Shown: in pieces, positions 55,095 to 64,000 of the stretch
Position numbering within the stretch: position 1 is the stretch's first letter
Layout: each line of letters begins with the position of its first letter
NCBI RefSeq assembly: GCF_000247695.1
Contig: NW_004624734.1
Coordinates: 32,269,331-32,333,330, forward strand
DNA from: Heterocephalus glaber
Taxonomy: Eukaryota; Chordata; Mammalia; Rodentia; Bathyergidae
DNA length: 64,000 nt
Direction of reading: 5' to 3'
The notes under the pieces: model-generated
The model's database searches: none
Seen by the model: only the letters and a program-made list of their open reading frames with translations
Told to the model about the DNA's origin: nothing
Program-made: the position numbers and the translations under genes

Positions 55095-56085
55095 TCAGAA
55101 GTTCTCAGAATCACAGTGTCAGCAGATAACAGGAGGGAGAGACCGATTGCCTCTCTTGAGAAGTAGGCCATTCCTCTGGAAGCCAATTTACCCAGGAGTC
55201 AACTCACTGCTTCTTTGACTTTACCAAATTTGTTAATTTGCCAAAAACATGTTTTAAATAATAACCTCTGAGATGTTTTCAATGAAAATATTCTCTATGA
55301 ACATCTGATTGTATTCTGCCTGAATATGTTAGTAACTACGCATTAAGAAAATATTACTATTTAATTTGGCATATTCCTTATGAATATATTTTTTGCAAAC
55401 CTATTGGTAAGAAAATGAAATATTTTAAGTAGCATATTTAAAAGAAAAATATATCCATAAGAAGAATGTGTCTATAAGAAAATGAAATTGTTTTAGGCCT
55501 CTGAGCTTTTGATAAATTGAATATTCCTTAAGTGGTTAAGGAAAATACATTCAATGAGGATATTCAAGAACTTCTTGAGAAATTGTGAATTTAGTGATTT
55601 CAAAGAATTGTCATTTGGCCAATTGATCCTTTGGGAATTCAACTTTGGTTGACCTGACCTTGAGTTCCCTCAAGAAGCCAGGGTACCCGACTCATGCTGA
55701 GGTTTAGGAGCAGTCTGGAGGCCTACGGGGCTGAGGGTGGGTTGAGAGAGCACAAAAAGAGCTGAGTGTGGCCTCTCTCCTCTGAATGCTGGATGTTCAC
55801 CCACAGGCTCCAAGACAGCCACTGGGGGCTTTCTTCTGTCCTCAACCATTTGGATCTGGACCCACCCAGCTATTTTATCCCAGAGAAAAACCGCTCTTAT
55901 CAGTCTTTTAAAAATGGGAGATTCTTGCTTTTGGGGGCTTGAAAGGGAGGGTTTGCAACTTAACTGGGGAGATGGGGACAGACTGCACCCTTAGAGGAAA
56001 CCCCATGCATTTACTCTGCCTCACCTAGAGGTGGGTGCTCCCCCTGAAGAAGCTCCTTCCTTCCCTGGGGGACCCCTTGGGACAC
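55095..56085. other. AT-rich stretch without a gene
   Basis: 55220-55620 is strongly AT-rich and may be a worn transposon, but I cannot identify one. The rest has no exon or repeat. Confidence 0.4.
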
Positions 56086-56088
56086 AGC

Positions 56089-56238
56089 GATAGCTCTTTG
56101 CTTATAGTCTATTTTGATGGCTAGAGGGTTTTTTGTTTTGTTTTGTTTTTTGGTTCCCGGGATTGAACTCGGGACCTTGCACTTTTGAGGCGGCAGCACC
56201 ACTGAGCTAAATCCCCGGCCAGATAGCTCTTGGCTTAT
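56089..56238 (-). repeat. ID SINE with a unique 23-nt 3' extension
   Basis: The reverse body is 56152-56220, followed in the sense direction by an AAAAC-rich tail (56129-56151). Beyond the tail lie 23 nt of non-A sequence (56106-56128). GATAGCTCTTKGCTTAT flanks the whole unit at 56089-56105 and 56222-56238, one mismatch in 17. The extension therefore lies inside the duplication and should derive from the source RNA. The body shares the middle deletion of the copy near 35850. Confidence 0.85.
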
Positions 56239-56242
56239 GCAA
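56235..56242 (+). promoter_or_regulatory. Octamer motif
   Basis: ATGCAAAT, the POU octamer, just to the right of an ID. A single motif, so weak evidence of function. Confidence 0.2.
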
Positions 56243-56359
56243 ATCACGAATGACCATTACTTGGTGAGCAGCTGGTGACAGAGCCTTCAAAAGGAGACTG
56301 TTAATGGCAGCGGCCATGGGCAGACTTAGAGCATCTCCAATAATCCGATAACTATCTCT

Positions 56360-56535
56360 GATAATCAATCACATTCATTGAGAGCTTTCCATGTAAGAGT
56401 AAGTCTATTCGCCAGTGTCCGTCTAGTATCTCACTGAATCCTCAAGACAGCCCCATAGTGTAGGTGTTTTCGTAATTCCCCGTTTATAAATTGTGAAATT
56501 GAGGCCTGAGGTGCTAAATCACTTGTTTGAGCCCT
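56360..56535 (-). repeat. MIR SINE, reverse
   Basis: GAGAGCTTTCCATGTAAGAG, TCACTGAATCCTCAAGACAG, CCCCATAGTGTAGGTG and GAAATTGAGGCCTGAGG are reverse MIR blocks in order. Confidence 0.7.
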
Positions 56536-56914
56536 TGCGCCCACTCTGCAGTTATTTTGGCAGCAAGCAGGCTGGCTCCAGAGTGCCTGGCCTTCTTGGG
56601 TTAGCAAGAAACGTGCATTTCCTACAACCTGTCTGGTGTTGGTGCCGTCCCGAGGATGAGTGTTTTAGATTCTGAGGCAGTACAGGCAGTAATACTCTCA
56701 AAGCTGGCCTGCTAGGAACTTGTTACAGATGTTGAGACTGGACCAAAGGCAGTTAACTGGGTTTTGGGTATTGGGGCCACGGCAGGGGAAAGCCAGTGAT
56801 TCTTTGCTGAGTCACAAAAAGAATCAACCATCCAAGTCCTGAAGAACTCCTTTGAGGGTCGGACCCTGAGGGGGGCAGGCAGATTTAGACATGAGCTTTT
56901 ACTTTCTTTGTAGA

Positions 56915-57085
56915 GTTGCCAGAGCAAATATAGGATTTCCATTTAAATCTGAACTTCAGATAAGCAACAAAATTTTAATATAAATACATTCCAAATATTA
57001 AACTTATAAAGTTTTGTTGTTGTAGCTGTTTATATGAAATTTAAACATGATCAGGAGTCTAGTATTTTCATTTGCTAAATTTGGC
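56915..57085. repeat. Possible second palindromic-MITE copy
   Basis: GTTGCCAGAGCAAATATAGG, ATTTAAATCTGAACTTCAGA and TTTGCTAAATTTGGCA resemble the ends and arm of the element at 40566-40891. It is heavily worn. Confidence 0.4.
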
Positions 57086-57399
57086 ACACAGTTTGTTTGA
57101 GGAGACAGCCCATAACCCAGGCAGTGTGTTAATCAGGGCAGAGTATGACGGACAGATAATGAGGTCTTTGGTGGGAGAAGGGAGAGTTCTGGATTTAAAC
57201 CCAAGGAGATAACAGATGTTCTGGATAAGGGACCTAGCAGGAGCCTTGTCAAGGCTCCTGGGTAGGTGGAAATGATCTGGGAGGGCGGAGAGGGAGGAAG
57301 GCTCAAGGCACATGTGGGGACAGGAACAGGCAGTGAAATATCCGAAGGAGACTCCTTCTGTAGGACCAGATGTGGAAGGTCAGCCTGGGAAGGTCTTGA

Positions 57400-57560
57400 A
57401 GGTCCTGGTAGAATTATTTTGTTTCTGTTTTTTGGAGACAGAGTCTTGCTATGTAGTCCAGGCTGGCCTCGAACTCTTGGAGATCCTCCTCCCTCAGCTT
57501 CCCAAGTGGTGGGATTATAGGCGTGTGCCACCGTGCCCGGCCTGTGCTGGTAGAGCTTTT
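57400..57560 (-). repeat. B1 SINE, no internal duplication
   Basis: GGAGACAGAGTCTTGCTATG, CCAGGCTGGCCTCGAACTC, GGGATTATAGGCGTGTGCC and ACCGTGCCCGGCC are in reverse B1 order. CTGGTAGA flanks both sides. Confidence 0.92.
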
Positions 57561-57564
57561 GGTC

Positions 57565-57960
57565 CATGTCCTTTGGATAAGGATTGGGGAATCAATCAAA
57601 GCAGGATTTTAGGAAGATTAATCTGGTGGTGGTAAATAGGACTGGTAGAAATGGCGAGTGGATAAATAGAGGTGGGGAATAAGCCTCAGGGTTTGTGTCA
57701 GGGGAAAGGAAAGGTGACCAGAGGACAATCCAAAGGAAAGATCTCATCTTTTAGGTAGAACATACAGCTGCCTATCAAGAAGACAGGAAGTTTTCAGAGC
57801 CTGTTAGGTGGGAAGCTGACCGTGCTGGGCTTGGGGAGGAGGAGGTAGGCATGGGTGCTGAATCTCAGAGGGGACACGTGCATGTTAGGGACTCCCTCAG
57901 CAGTCTGAGGAAGGCTGGTGGAGGCAGGAAGAGGGAGAGTCATGTCATTCTGTTGCAACC
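57565..57960. other. Single-copy stretch without a gene
   Basis: Purine-rich, no motif or repeat of note. Confidence 0.4.
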
Positions 57961-57968
57961 TGCCCTGC

Positions 57969-58020
57969 AACACACACACACACACCCACACACCCACACA
58001 CCCACACACCCACACACACC
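57969..58020. repeat. (CA)n/(CCCACA)n microsatellite
   Basis: About 52 bp of CACACA units with CCCACACA variants. It is alternating purine-pyrimidine and could adopt Z-DNA. Confidence 0.95.
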
Positions 58021-58083
58021 CTCATTACTCTGCTTGTTACATTTGCATAGATTTCTATAAAAAGTGAACTCCTGTTTCAACTT

Positions 58084-58200
58084 TAAACAGTATTTATTTT
58101 ATTTTATTTTTTTCCATACAGGGGATTGAACTCAGGACCTTGTGCTTGCAAGGCAGGCGTGGTGCCACTGAGCTAAACCCCTGGCCCTAAACAACATTTA
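58084..58200 (-). repeat. ID SINE with target-site duplication
   Basis: The reverse body is at about 58118-58187. TAAACAGTATTTA (58084-58096) and TAAACAACATTTA (58188-58200) flank it, two mismatches. Confidence 0.9.
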
Positions 58201-58259
58201 GTAGGGATACATTTTAGCTTTTGGGTCCCATTTCTGCTTCTAAGGTAGCCAGTCATTTA

Positions 58260-58344
58260 AAGCACTTGTTTTGCCGGGGATTTAACTCAGTGGTTCTAGC
58301 GCGCCTGCCACGAAAGGTCCTGAATTCGATCCCCAATACCAAAA

Positions 58345-58387
<43 letters not shown>

Positions 58388-58406
58388 GCAAGCAAGCACT
58401 TGTTTT
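58260..58406 (+). repeat. ID SINE with long (AAAT)n tail and perfect duplication
   Basis: The body is at about 58273-58340 (GCCGGGGATTTAACTCAG to CCCCAATACC), then about 11 AAAT units (58342-58387). AAGCACTTGTTTT is exact at 58260-58272 and 58394-58406. The tail has become a microsatellite. Confidence 0.94.
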
Positions 58407-58409
58407 ACT

Positions 58410-59505
58410 GCCAAAGCTGGAAAATGCCTTGGTGTGTGAACTTTCTTTCTCTGGGTCCTCCCACAGAGGAGACAACTCCCACTTCTGGTAAAAGATTTCA
58501 AGATTCACTAAGGAAAAATCCTTATGTAGCACAGGAGACGCTGCTGTATGGCCCTCAGGGCCCTTGCTCCAGCCCTGGCACCTGGCCAGTCCTGAAAAGC
58601 CCGCTCAGCTGTTCTAGAGCCTCTTGGGCAAGAAATGCAAGGCCAGACAGGTTGGAAATGGAAACCGTCCCAGCCCTTTCCTGGGACTGGGTGGGATGGC
58701 TGGGGCCCATGGGGATGGTGCAGGGGGCGGAGTCTTCTCCAGCCAGGGCTGAGCTGCTCCATCCATCTTCCTGCATTAGGGCCTTGAGGGCTGGTTGAGA
58801 CTTTCCAGAGTGGTCTGTGAGAGACAGAACACAGACCCCTAGCAGCGTATTGGTGCTCAGTGAGAGAACTCCTTACCATCTCACAAAACTTGCCCCAAAG
58901 CCTTGCTCCATGAAGCTTGCCATTTCCTCCTTTGACACCTTTTCAGGCTCTCCTGATCTGTTTTCGGGAGAGAGAGGACTTATGTAGCCCCTTGCCCTGG
59001 GAGCTTTGGGTTCCTCGCCCTATGTGAGGCTTTGCACTTAGTTCTTGATACCTCTCTGACCCAGCCTGGACCTCCTAATCATGTAGGGTCTAGCCTGGAT
59101 CAAGACTTTCCAGGGTTGCTGGGAGGCAGTGCCAAGGGCTGAGGGCCTGACCTCCCTGGTAGCTAGCTCCCAGCAGCCTTCCCGGGGTGGGCTGCTGCTA
59201 AGCAAGGCTGCCCAGCACATAGCCCCTGTGGCATATCCTGGCTCCTCCCTGAGGCACTGGATTCCTCCTGTGACCCCCACACTCCTCGTGACCACTCCCA
59301 GCCAGCGCTGGCCTTCCTGTGGAGTTGGGCCATGGCAGCTGGTCAGGCTGCCTTTCCTAGATGCAGTGAGCTGGTTGGTCTGGCTTCTCCCAGTGACTGC
59401 AACAGCGGGAGAAGTGTCTGGGCTGGGGGAGCTGAGGAGCAGTGCCCTTCAGGAGGCAGGTAGGTGGTGGATGGCTGGAGGAGTGAGGGTCTGCTCTGCT
59501 GCCCA
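58410..59505. other. Single-copy stretch without a gene
   Basis: GC-rich with many overlapping open frames on both strands and no domain. Confidence 0.4.
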
Positions 59506-59507
59506 GG

Positions 59508-59700
59508 ACAGTGGTGCTCAGTGCAGGATGGGACTGTCAAGGTGTGGAGACATTTTTGGTTGTCACAAACAGGAGAAAGGAGTGCTATGGACATCCAGAG
59601 TGGAGAGGGTGGGGACGCTGCTAACCACCCTGCAGGACACAGGACAGCCCCACAGCAAGAACTGTGCTTCCCAAATGCTGGATGTGGGTCTGTTACGCCT
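59508..59700 (+). mobile_element. hAT-Charlie MITE, MER20-like
   Basis: GTGTGGAGACATTTTTGGTT, GTCACAAACAGGAG, GACGCTGCTAACCACCCTGC and ACAGGACAGCCCCACAGC match the order of the MER20-type element on the plus strand. Confidence 0.8.
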
Positions 59701-59744
59701 AGGTGACTATAGCATGCATTGCCATGCATTGAGCATGTATTTAA

Positions 59745-59845
59745 TGAATTTGTTTATTTTTTTGCAATACTGGGGATTGAACCCAGGATGTTGTGCATGT
59801 CAGGTAAGTGTTCTACCACTGAGCCACATCCCAAGCCCTGATCAC
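59745..59845 (-). repeat. Old ID SINE
   Basis: A reverse body (ATACTGGGGATTGAACCCAG to CTACCACTGAGCCACATCCC) with a T-rich tail remnant to the left. More diverged than the GGTACC-ended copies. Confidence 0.85.
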
Positions 59846-59869
59846 TTCTTTTTGTACAGGAAATTTCAC

Positions 59870-60020
59870 ATACATTATTAGATCTCATTGTTAAAATAAC
59901 CTTGCTAAATAGGTACTATTGTTAGTCTTTGGAAAAAATAGGCCTAGACAATTACATAATTTGCTCAAATCAGAGGTACAAAGGGGCAATGCTGAGATTA
60001 GAACCAAATCTTTGACCTTT
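59870..60020 (-). repeat. MIR SINE fragment, reverse, diverged
   Basis: ACATTATTAGATCTCATTG, TAAATAGGTACTATTGTTAG and GGGGCAATGCTGAGATTAG, in this order, fit a reverse MIR. Confidence 0.5.
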
Positions 60021-60024
60021 AAAT

Positions 60025-61560
60025 CTATCTTTAGAAGATCTCTAAAGATTTCTCTTACATGAAGTCATAGAGGAGGATACTTTTAAGTGACACGGGGGCT
60101 CTTGCACCCGGTTGAACTGTGCCAGTGTGGGCAGGGGTGCCCAGGAGAGACACTTTGGCAGGTAAAGTGGAGAGAAGGGGCTACTGGAGGGCACAGCTGC
60201 TCTGTGAAGGGGTGACTAACACTGCCATGCATCAGCCTCGGCTGGTCAGGAAACATCCTCTTCCCATCCCAGGCTGCGTCCTACCCAAGGGGGCTGCCAC
60301 TGGACCCTACCCCTGGGCTTGATAGAGCTGCCCAAAGGGAAGGACCAGGCCCCCCCAGAGAGCATGGATTCGGTGCTCTCTGTCCATGTGTCTGTCCATC
60401 TTGGAGCTCTGTCTGCACTGCTGGCTGCTGCCATGGAGCTTGCAGGCTGTAGGAGGCAGGTGGTAAACAGGAAATGGTTAAGTAGGAGCAGGTGGAGTGG
60501 GTGCGGTGCTGGAACAGGCAGGAAATAGCTGAGCAGCTGAATGGACTCACAAGAATGCTTTGCCAACTCCCCAAGGCTGGGGCAAAGGCGCCGGCTGCCC
60601 CCTCCTCCCAGCCCTGCACAGCGAGGTGTCTGGCCTGGCAGCGCCTGGCTGGCCCCACTGTCCTCCTCGGTTCTGCCTGGGGCTGAAAGGAGCAGGCCAC
60701 GGGGCTAGGAGGAGAATGGTGGTTCCTACAGGGGCGTGAGTGACCGGCTTTGAGGGTGCAGGTTATGAGGGGCTACAGGAGGTGGACAAGATTGCCAAGG
60801 ACCTGGAGTGCTTTTCCTCTTCTGGTTCTTTGTTCCCCAGAGGGCCCTTTGGATTGACTGGGACCCCCCAGGAGCGGTCGGTCCCACCCTCGGTCGAGCA
60901 TGCTGCCAGCTGGCTACTGGATGTGGGCAGGAGCTGAACACCCCAGGCTTTTTTCAGCCTCCCATTTGTTCCTTGTAATACAGGTGCCTCTAAGTGTGTG
61001 TGTGGGGGGCTCTCAGGAGAGACAGGAAGCCGAAGCGCAGGAAAGTGAGAAGGGCTGGGGCGTGAGCGCCTTTGAGCCTCCACACCCTCCCCTGTCCTCC
61101 CTCGGTTCCACTATGGCTCTCACCTTTAGATTCCTCTTGGCTTGAAGGGCTGCCCCTTGCTCTAGTATAAAACCAGGTGCTCTTGGTCCTCATTTGTCCC
61201 CTTCTCAGGAAAGCTTAGCTCGGGGCTGACAGCTTTGCTTCCCAGGGCAGGCGCACCTCACGCTGGCCCGTGGGTTTCCTCGCTGCGGAGCAGAAGTCTG
61301 GCCGCTCTAGCCTTGAAGTGTTGCTGACATATCTCTGTCTATGAACCCCCAGCAGCCAGGCATGAACTCCCAGCTCAGCAGCTTTACCGTGGGGGCTGTA
61401 GCCTCATGGTTGCATCTAGCTCCTCAGATGGACCTGACCCTTGCTGGAGAGGGGTTGACAAGTTGTGGGAAGAAGCTGTGCTCCCAGGTTTTCTCAGGAG
61501 CAGGAGACAGCAAAGGGGTCTCACACACAAACTCTTAATAGCAACCCCATTTTATTGGTT
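60025..61560. other. GC-rich single-copy stretch with a TATA-like box
   Basis: TATAAAA at 61166-61172 lies in GC-rich surroundings. No first exon or long open frame follows it. Otherwise nothing was recognised. Confidence 0.35.
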
Positions 61561-61579
61561 ATTTATTTTACTCCCATAT

Positions 61580-61745
61580 AGTATGTATTTCAGTAAGTGC
61601 ATGCATGCATTTATATATACATGTTTTGAATCATTTAATCCCCAGTACAACCCAAAGAAGAGGTACTTTCCCACTTCATGGACAAGAAGCTGAGGCCCAG
61701 AGAAGGGAGATACGCTGTCCTCGTGGTAGTGATGTAGTGGGTTCC
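61580..61745 (-). repeat. MIR SINE fragment, reverse
   Basis: TCATTTAATCCCCAGTACAA, CACTTCATGGACAAGAAGC and TGAGGCCCAGAGAAGGGAG match reverse MIR order. Confidence 0.65.
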
Positions 61746-61749
61746 CTTC

Positions 61750-62140
61750 TCTGCACTCAAGCCTGGGCAGCTTGGCCTGGAGTCTGCACTCTGACCCGGT
61801 ACTGTGCTACCTGGGTGAGGAGACTTTGGAGGAGGCCAGAGGGGACCGTGTGGACAAAGGCTGGGAGGCTTGGGACGGTCAGGTAAGGTTGAGAACTCTG
61901 AGCACCTAGCTATTCCTAGAGGGCAGGGGTGACAGGAGAGGAGCTCTGAGGTTTGCCTCACAAGGCAGAGCCTTTGACCTTTGTCCAGCCTCTGCTCCAT
62001 GGCTTGAAAAACCACAGGAAAGAGAGAGTGGGCCTTACAAACAAGGCAAAGAAGTAGATTTACACTGCCTGACTTCCAGAATTGCTAGACAGCTAGAATG
62101 ATCAGGACAGTGGAAATACTTAAAGGATAAATGTTTATTT
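61750..62140. other. Single-copy stretch without a gene
   Basis: Nothing recognised. Confidence 0.4.
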
Positions 62141-62212
62141 TTTTACACCCCGCCCCAACCCGGTACCAGGGATTGAACTCAGGACCTTGCACTTGCTAGT
62201 CAACTGAGTAAG
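62140..62212 (-). repeat. Truncated ID SINE
   Basis: GGTACCAGGGATTGAACTCA to TGCACTTGCTAGTCAACTGAG, lacking the rest of the 5' end (right side). Confidence 0.8.
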
Positions 62213-62229
62213 AATAATCCAATTTTTAA

Positions 62230-63045
62230 AATAGGTAATATATTTGAAAATATCCTTCCCCAAGGAAGATATATGAATGGCAAGTAAACACATGAAAAGA
62301 TGTTTAATCCCTAAATTAAAAGCATAGAAACTACAACATACCTTTTGGAGTGGCTAGGATAAAAACAAAGATCTAATTATCTTAAGTCCCAGGGAAGGTA
62401 TGGAGCAACTGGAACTCACATATATTGCTGGTGTGGATCCAAAGCGGTACATCCACTTTGGAAAATGGTTTGGCAGTTTAGTATAAAGTTAAATATATTT
62501 ATTTATCATGTGATTCAGCAGTGCCATTTTTAGATATTTACCAAGGGAAATGAAAAGTTAGGTCCACACAAACATTTTTTACAAATATTTATAATGGCTT
62601 TAATCATAATTATAAAAATCTGGGACAACTCAAGGATCCTTTGGTTACTGAATGAATAGTGTTATATATCCATATAGTGCAATACTACTTATCAATGAAA
62701 ATGAACTTCTGATATATACAGTGACATGGATGGATCTCACGTGCCTTAGGCTAAGCAAAAGATGACAGGCTTTAGACTCCTTTGATAGGGCATTTTGGAA
62801 AAGTCAAAACTAAAGAGATAACACAATGAGTGTTTTTGAGGGGCTGGTACAAGAGCCTGATTATAAGGAAGCACTGGAAAACCTGGGGGTGACGTACCTC
62901 AGTTCCATTTCTCTATTGTGGTGATGGTAACATGAATGCATGCATTTGCTAAAACTCATAGAATTACAGTTTAATTTTTTTTTTTTTACTGTGTGTAAAT
63001 TCTTGTTTAAGAAACCTGACCTAATAAACTCTGCAATGCAAGTAG
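62230..63045 (+). mobile_element. Old LINE-1 3' fragment
   Basis: GTATGGAGCAACTGGAACTC, TCCACTTTGGAAAATGGTTT, TTTACCAAGGGAAATGAAAA and GTGACATGGATGGATCTCAC are L1 ORF2 3'-end sequences on the plus strand. The 3' UTR contains GAATGCATGCATTTGCTAAA. All frames are broken. Confidence 0.85.
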
Positions 63046-63049
63046 CTTG

Positions 63050-64000
63050 CAAGGCATAAGCAGAGGTCAGAAGACCCACCCAGGGGCTCATTGGTAGTTG
63101 CCATCCTGCCTCCTCAGACCCTGCCTTCCCATCCCCGAGGCCTCAGCAAGCTCCTACAGAAACCTCACTCCCTTTGGCTCCCCCTGGTCAGAAAGGGAAC
63201 ATTAATGAGCTCCTCGTTTGGGGTTCTGAGGCTCTTGTCTTTATTAACTGCAAGTGCCCCTGAAGCACCACTAGCTTAAGTTGAGGGAGGCCCTAGCAGA
63301 ATGACAGAGGGAGAGGGTGGGAAGGGAGAAGTCTTCCCAGAGGCTGGAGAAGGGTGGGGTGGGGTTATCCTTCAGTTTGGTTCCTGGCACTGGGCTCTTT
63401 CCATGCGCCATAGCATGTTGAGGGCAGGCTTAGGAGCTCCATGCAAGGTACCCTTGTTACTCCCCCCATCTTGGTCTTTGGCTCAGACTTCAAAGTGTTG
63501 CCTCCTCACCCCCACCTGGAAGCCATAGTCCCCACCTGGGCTTCCTTCCCTAGCAACTTCTTCCTCTATCTCCTAATTGCCCTGACAGGTTAGGGGATTA
63601 CTTTTTTGTGGCAACTAAACTCAGCCTTCTCTGGGCATATTTCTACTTCCCTGGGTCTTTTGGGTTTGGATGTTTCTGTCTTGCAGGAAGTTTCCTCATC
63701 AATGGGAGGAGCACAGTGCTCCTTCTGAGTAGGTGTCAGTGGTCTTGCCAAGCAGATGATGAAGTAGGAGGAGGAGTGCCTGGGACATCTGATTGGACAC
63801 TGTAACTAAGAAGTGTATCTTGTGTAGAAAATTTTCTTCAGAATGTTCATATATCTTCCCATCACAGGGTCTTTGAACATGCCATTCCTGTCTCTGGGGT
63901 GCCTCACCTTTTGAAGTCCTGTTTAACTCCCATTTACTGTGCATTACTGAGGACACAGAAATAAATAAGACAAGGGTCTTTATGTTAAAGAAGACTGGCC
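63050..64000. other. Single-copy stretch without a gene, to the window end
   Basis: Open frames are under 90 codons. No repeat family or exon was recognised. Confidence 0.4.

Noticed and set aside
58342..58388. CRISPR-like direct repeats
   Set aside because: Units are 4 bp with no spacers; it is the microsatellite tail of an ID.
58296..58501. Membrane-protein-like reading frame rich in Ile, Tyr, Leu and Phe
   Set aside because: The hydrophobic run is a translation of the (AAAT)n tail of an ID.
59129..59881. 250-codon plus-strand open frame, the longest in the window
   Set aside because: It runs through a MER20-like element and into a reverse ID SINE, and its product has no recognisable domain.

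Overview
The window is mammalian genomic DNA, almost certainly from a non-murid rodent. The sequence is full of short tRNA-derived ID SINEs (A-box-like TAGCTCAGTGG, B-box-like GTTCGATCC, ending in GGTACC plus an A tail). It also carries rodent B1 (7SL-derived) SINEs, several with the internal duplication of about 29 bp, and B1/ID composites of the B1-dID type. On top of an older mammalian layer (MIR, old L1, MaLR LTRs, hAT-Charlie and Tigger-type DNA elements), this fits Rodentia outside Muroidea. The GGTACC-ended ID style suggests a hystricognath such as a guinea-pig or mole-rat relative, but that is from memory of repeat style and is only a guess.

I see no intact protein-coding gene, no convincing coding exon with splice sites, and no RNA gene. 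The open frames are short, overlap each other on both strands, have no recognisable domains, and often run into SINEs. The window therefore reads as intergenic or intronic.

The one recognisable gene-derived object is a dead processed copy of COQ10B on the minus strand (about 18362-20173). It carries frameshifts and an in-frame stop, an A-rich tail behind AATAAA, a GC-rich 5' part, and what look like diverged 17-bp target-site duplications at both ends.

Layout: 1-5050 mostly single-copy sequence with one ID; 5050-7900 an unnamed old repeat, a minus-strand L1 with a nested B1, a hAT MITE and another B1; 8100-15600 single-copy sequence with several candidate regulatory clusters and one young ID; 15600-21430 dense repeats including the COQ10B retrocopy and an LTR split by an ID; 21430-30530 alternating single-copy sequence, SINEs and an L1 tail; 30530-39900 mostly single-copy with a palindromic MITE and a GC-rich CNE-like block near 36.2-37.0 kb; 39900-41900 a SINE pile-up and a palindromic MITE split by a B1; 42000-51700 single-copy sequence with an LTR, a Tigger-type element and several IDs; 51700-64000 single-copy sequence with an LTR, hAT pieces, IDs and a final L1 fragment.

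The most useful leads are non-coding: an ID insertion with an unexplained 23-nt 3' extension inside its target-site duplications, at least three diagnostic ID subfamilies, a palindromic octamer touching a TATA box, a paired-GATA/ETS/FOX cluster, a pair of CTCF-like sites, and several long inverted repeats. I found no evidence for a previously undescribed gene system.
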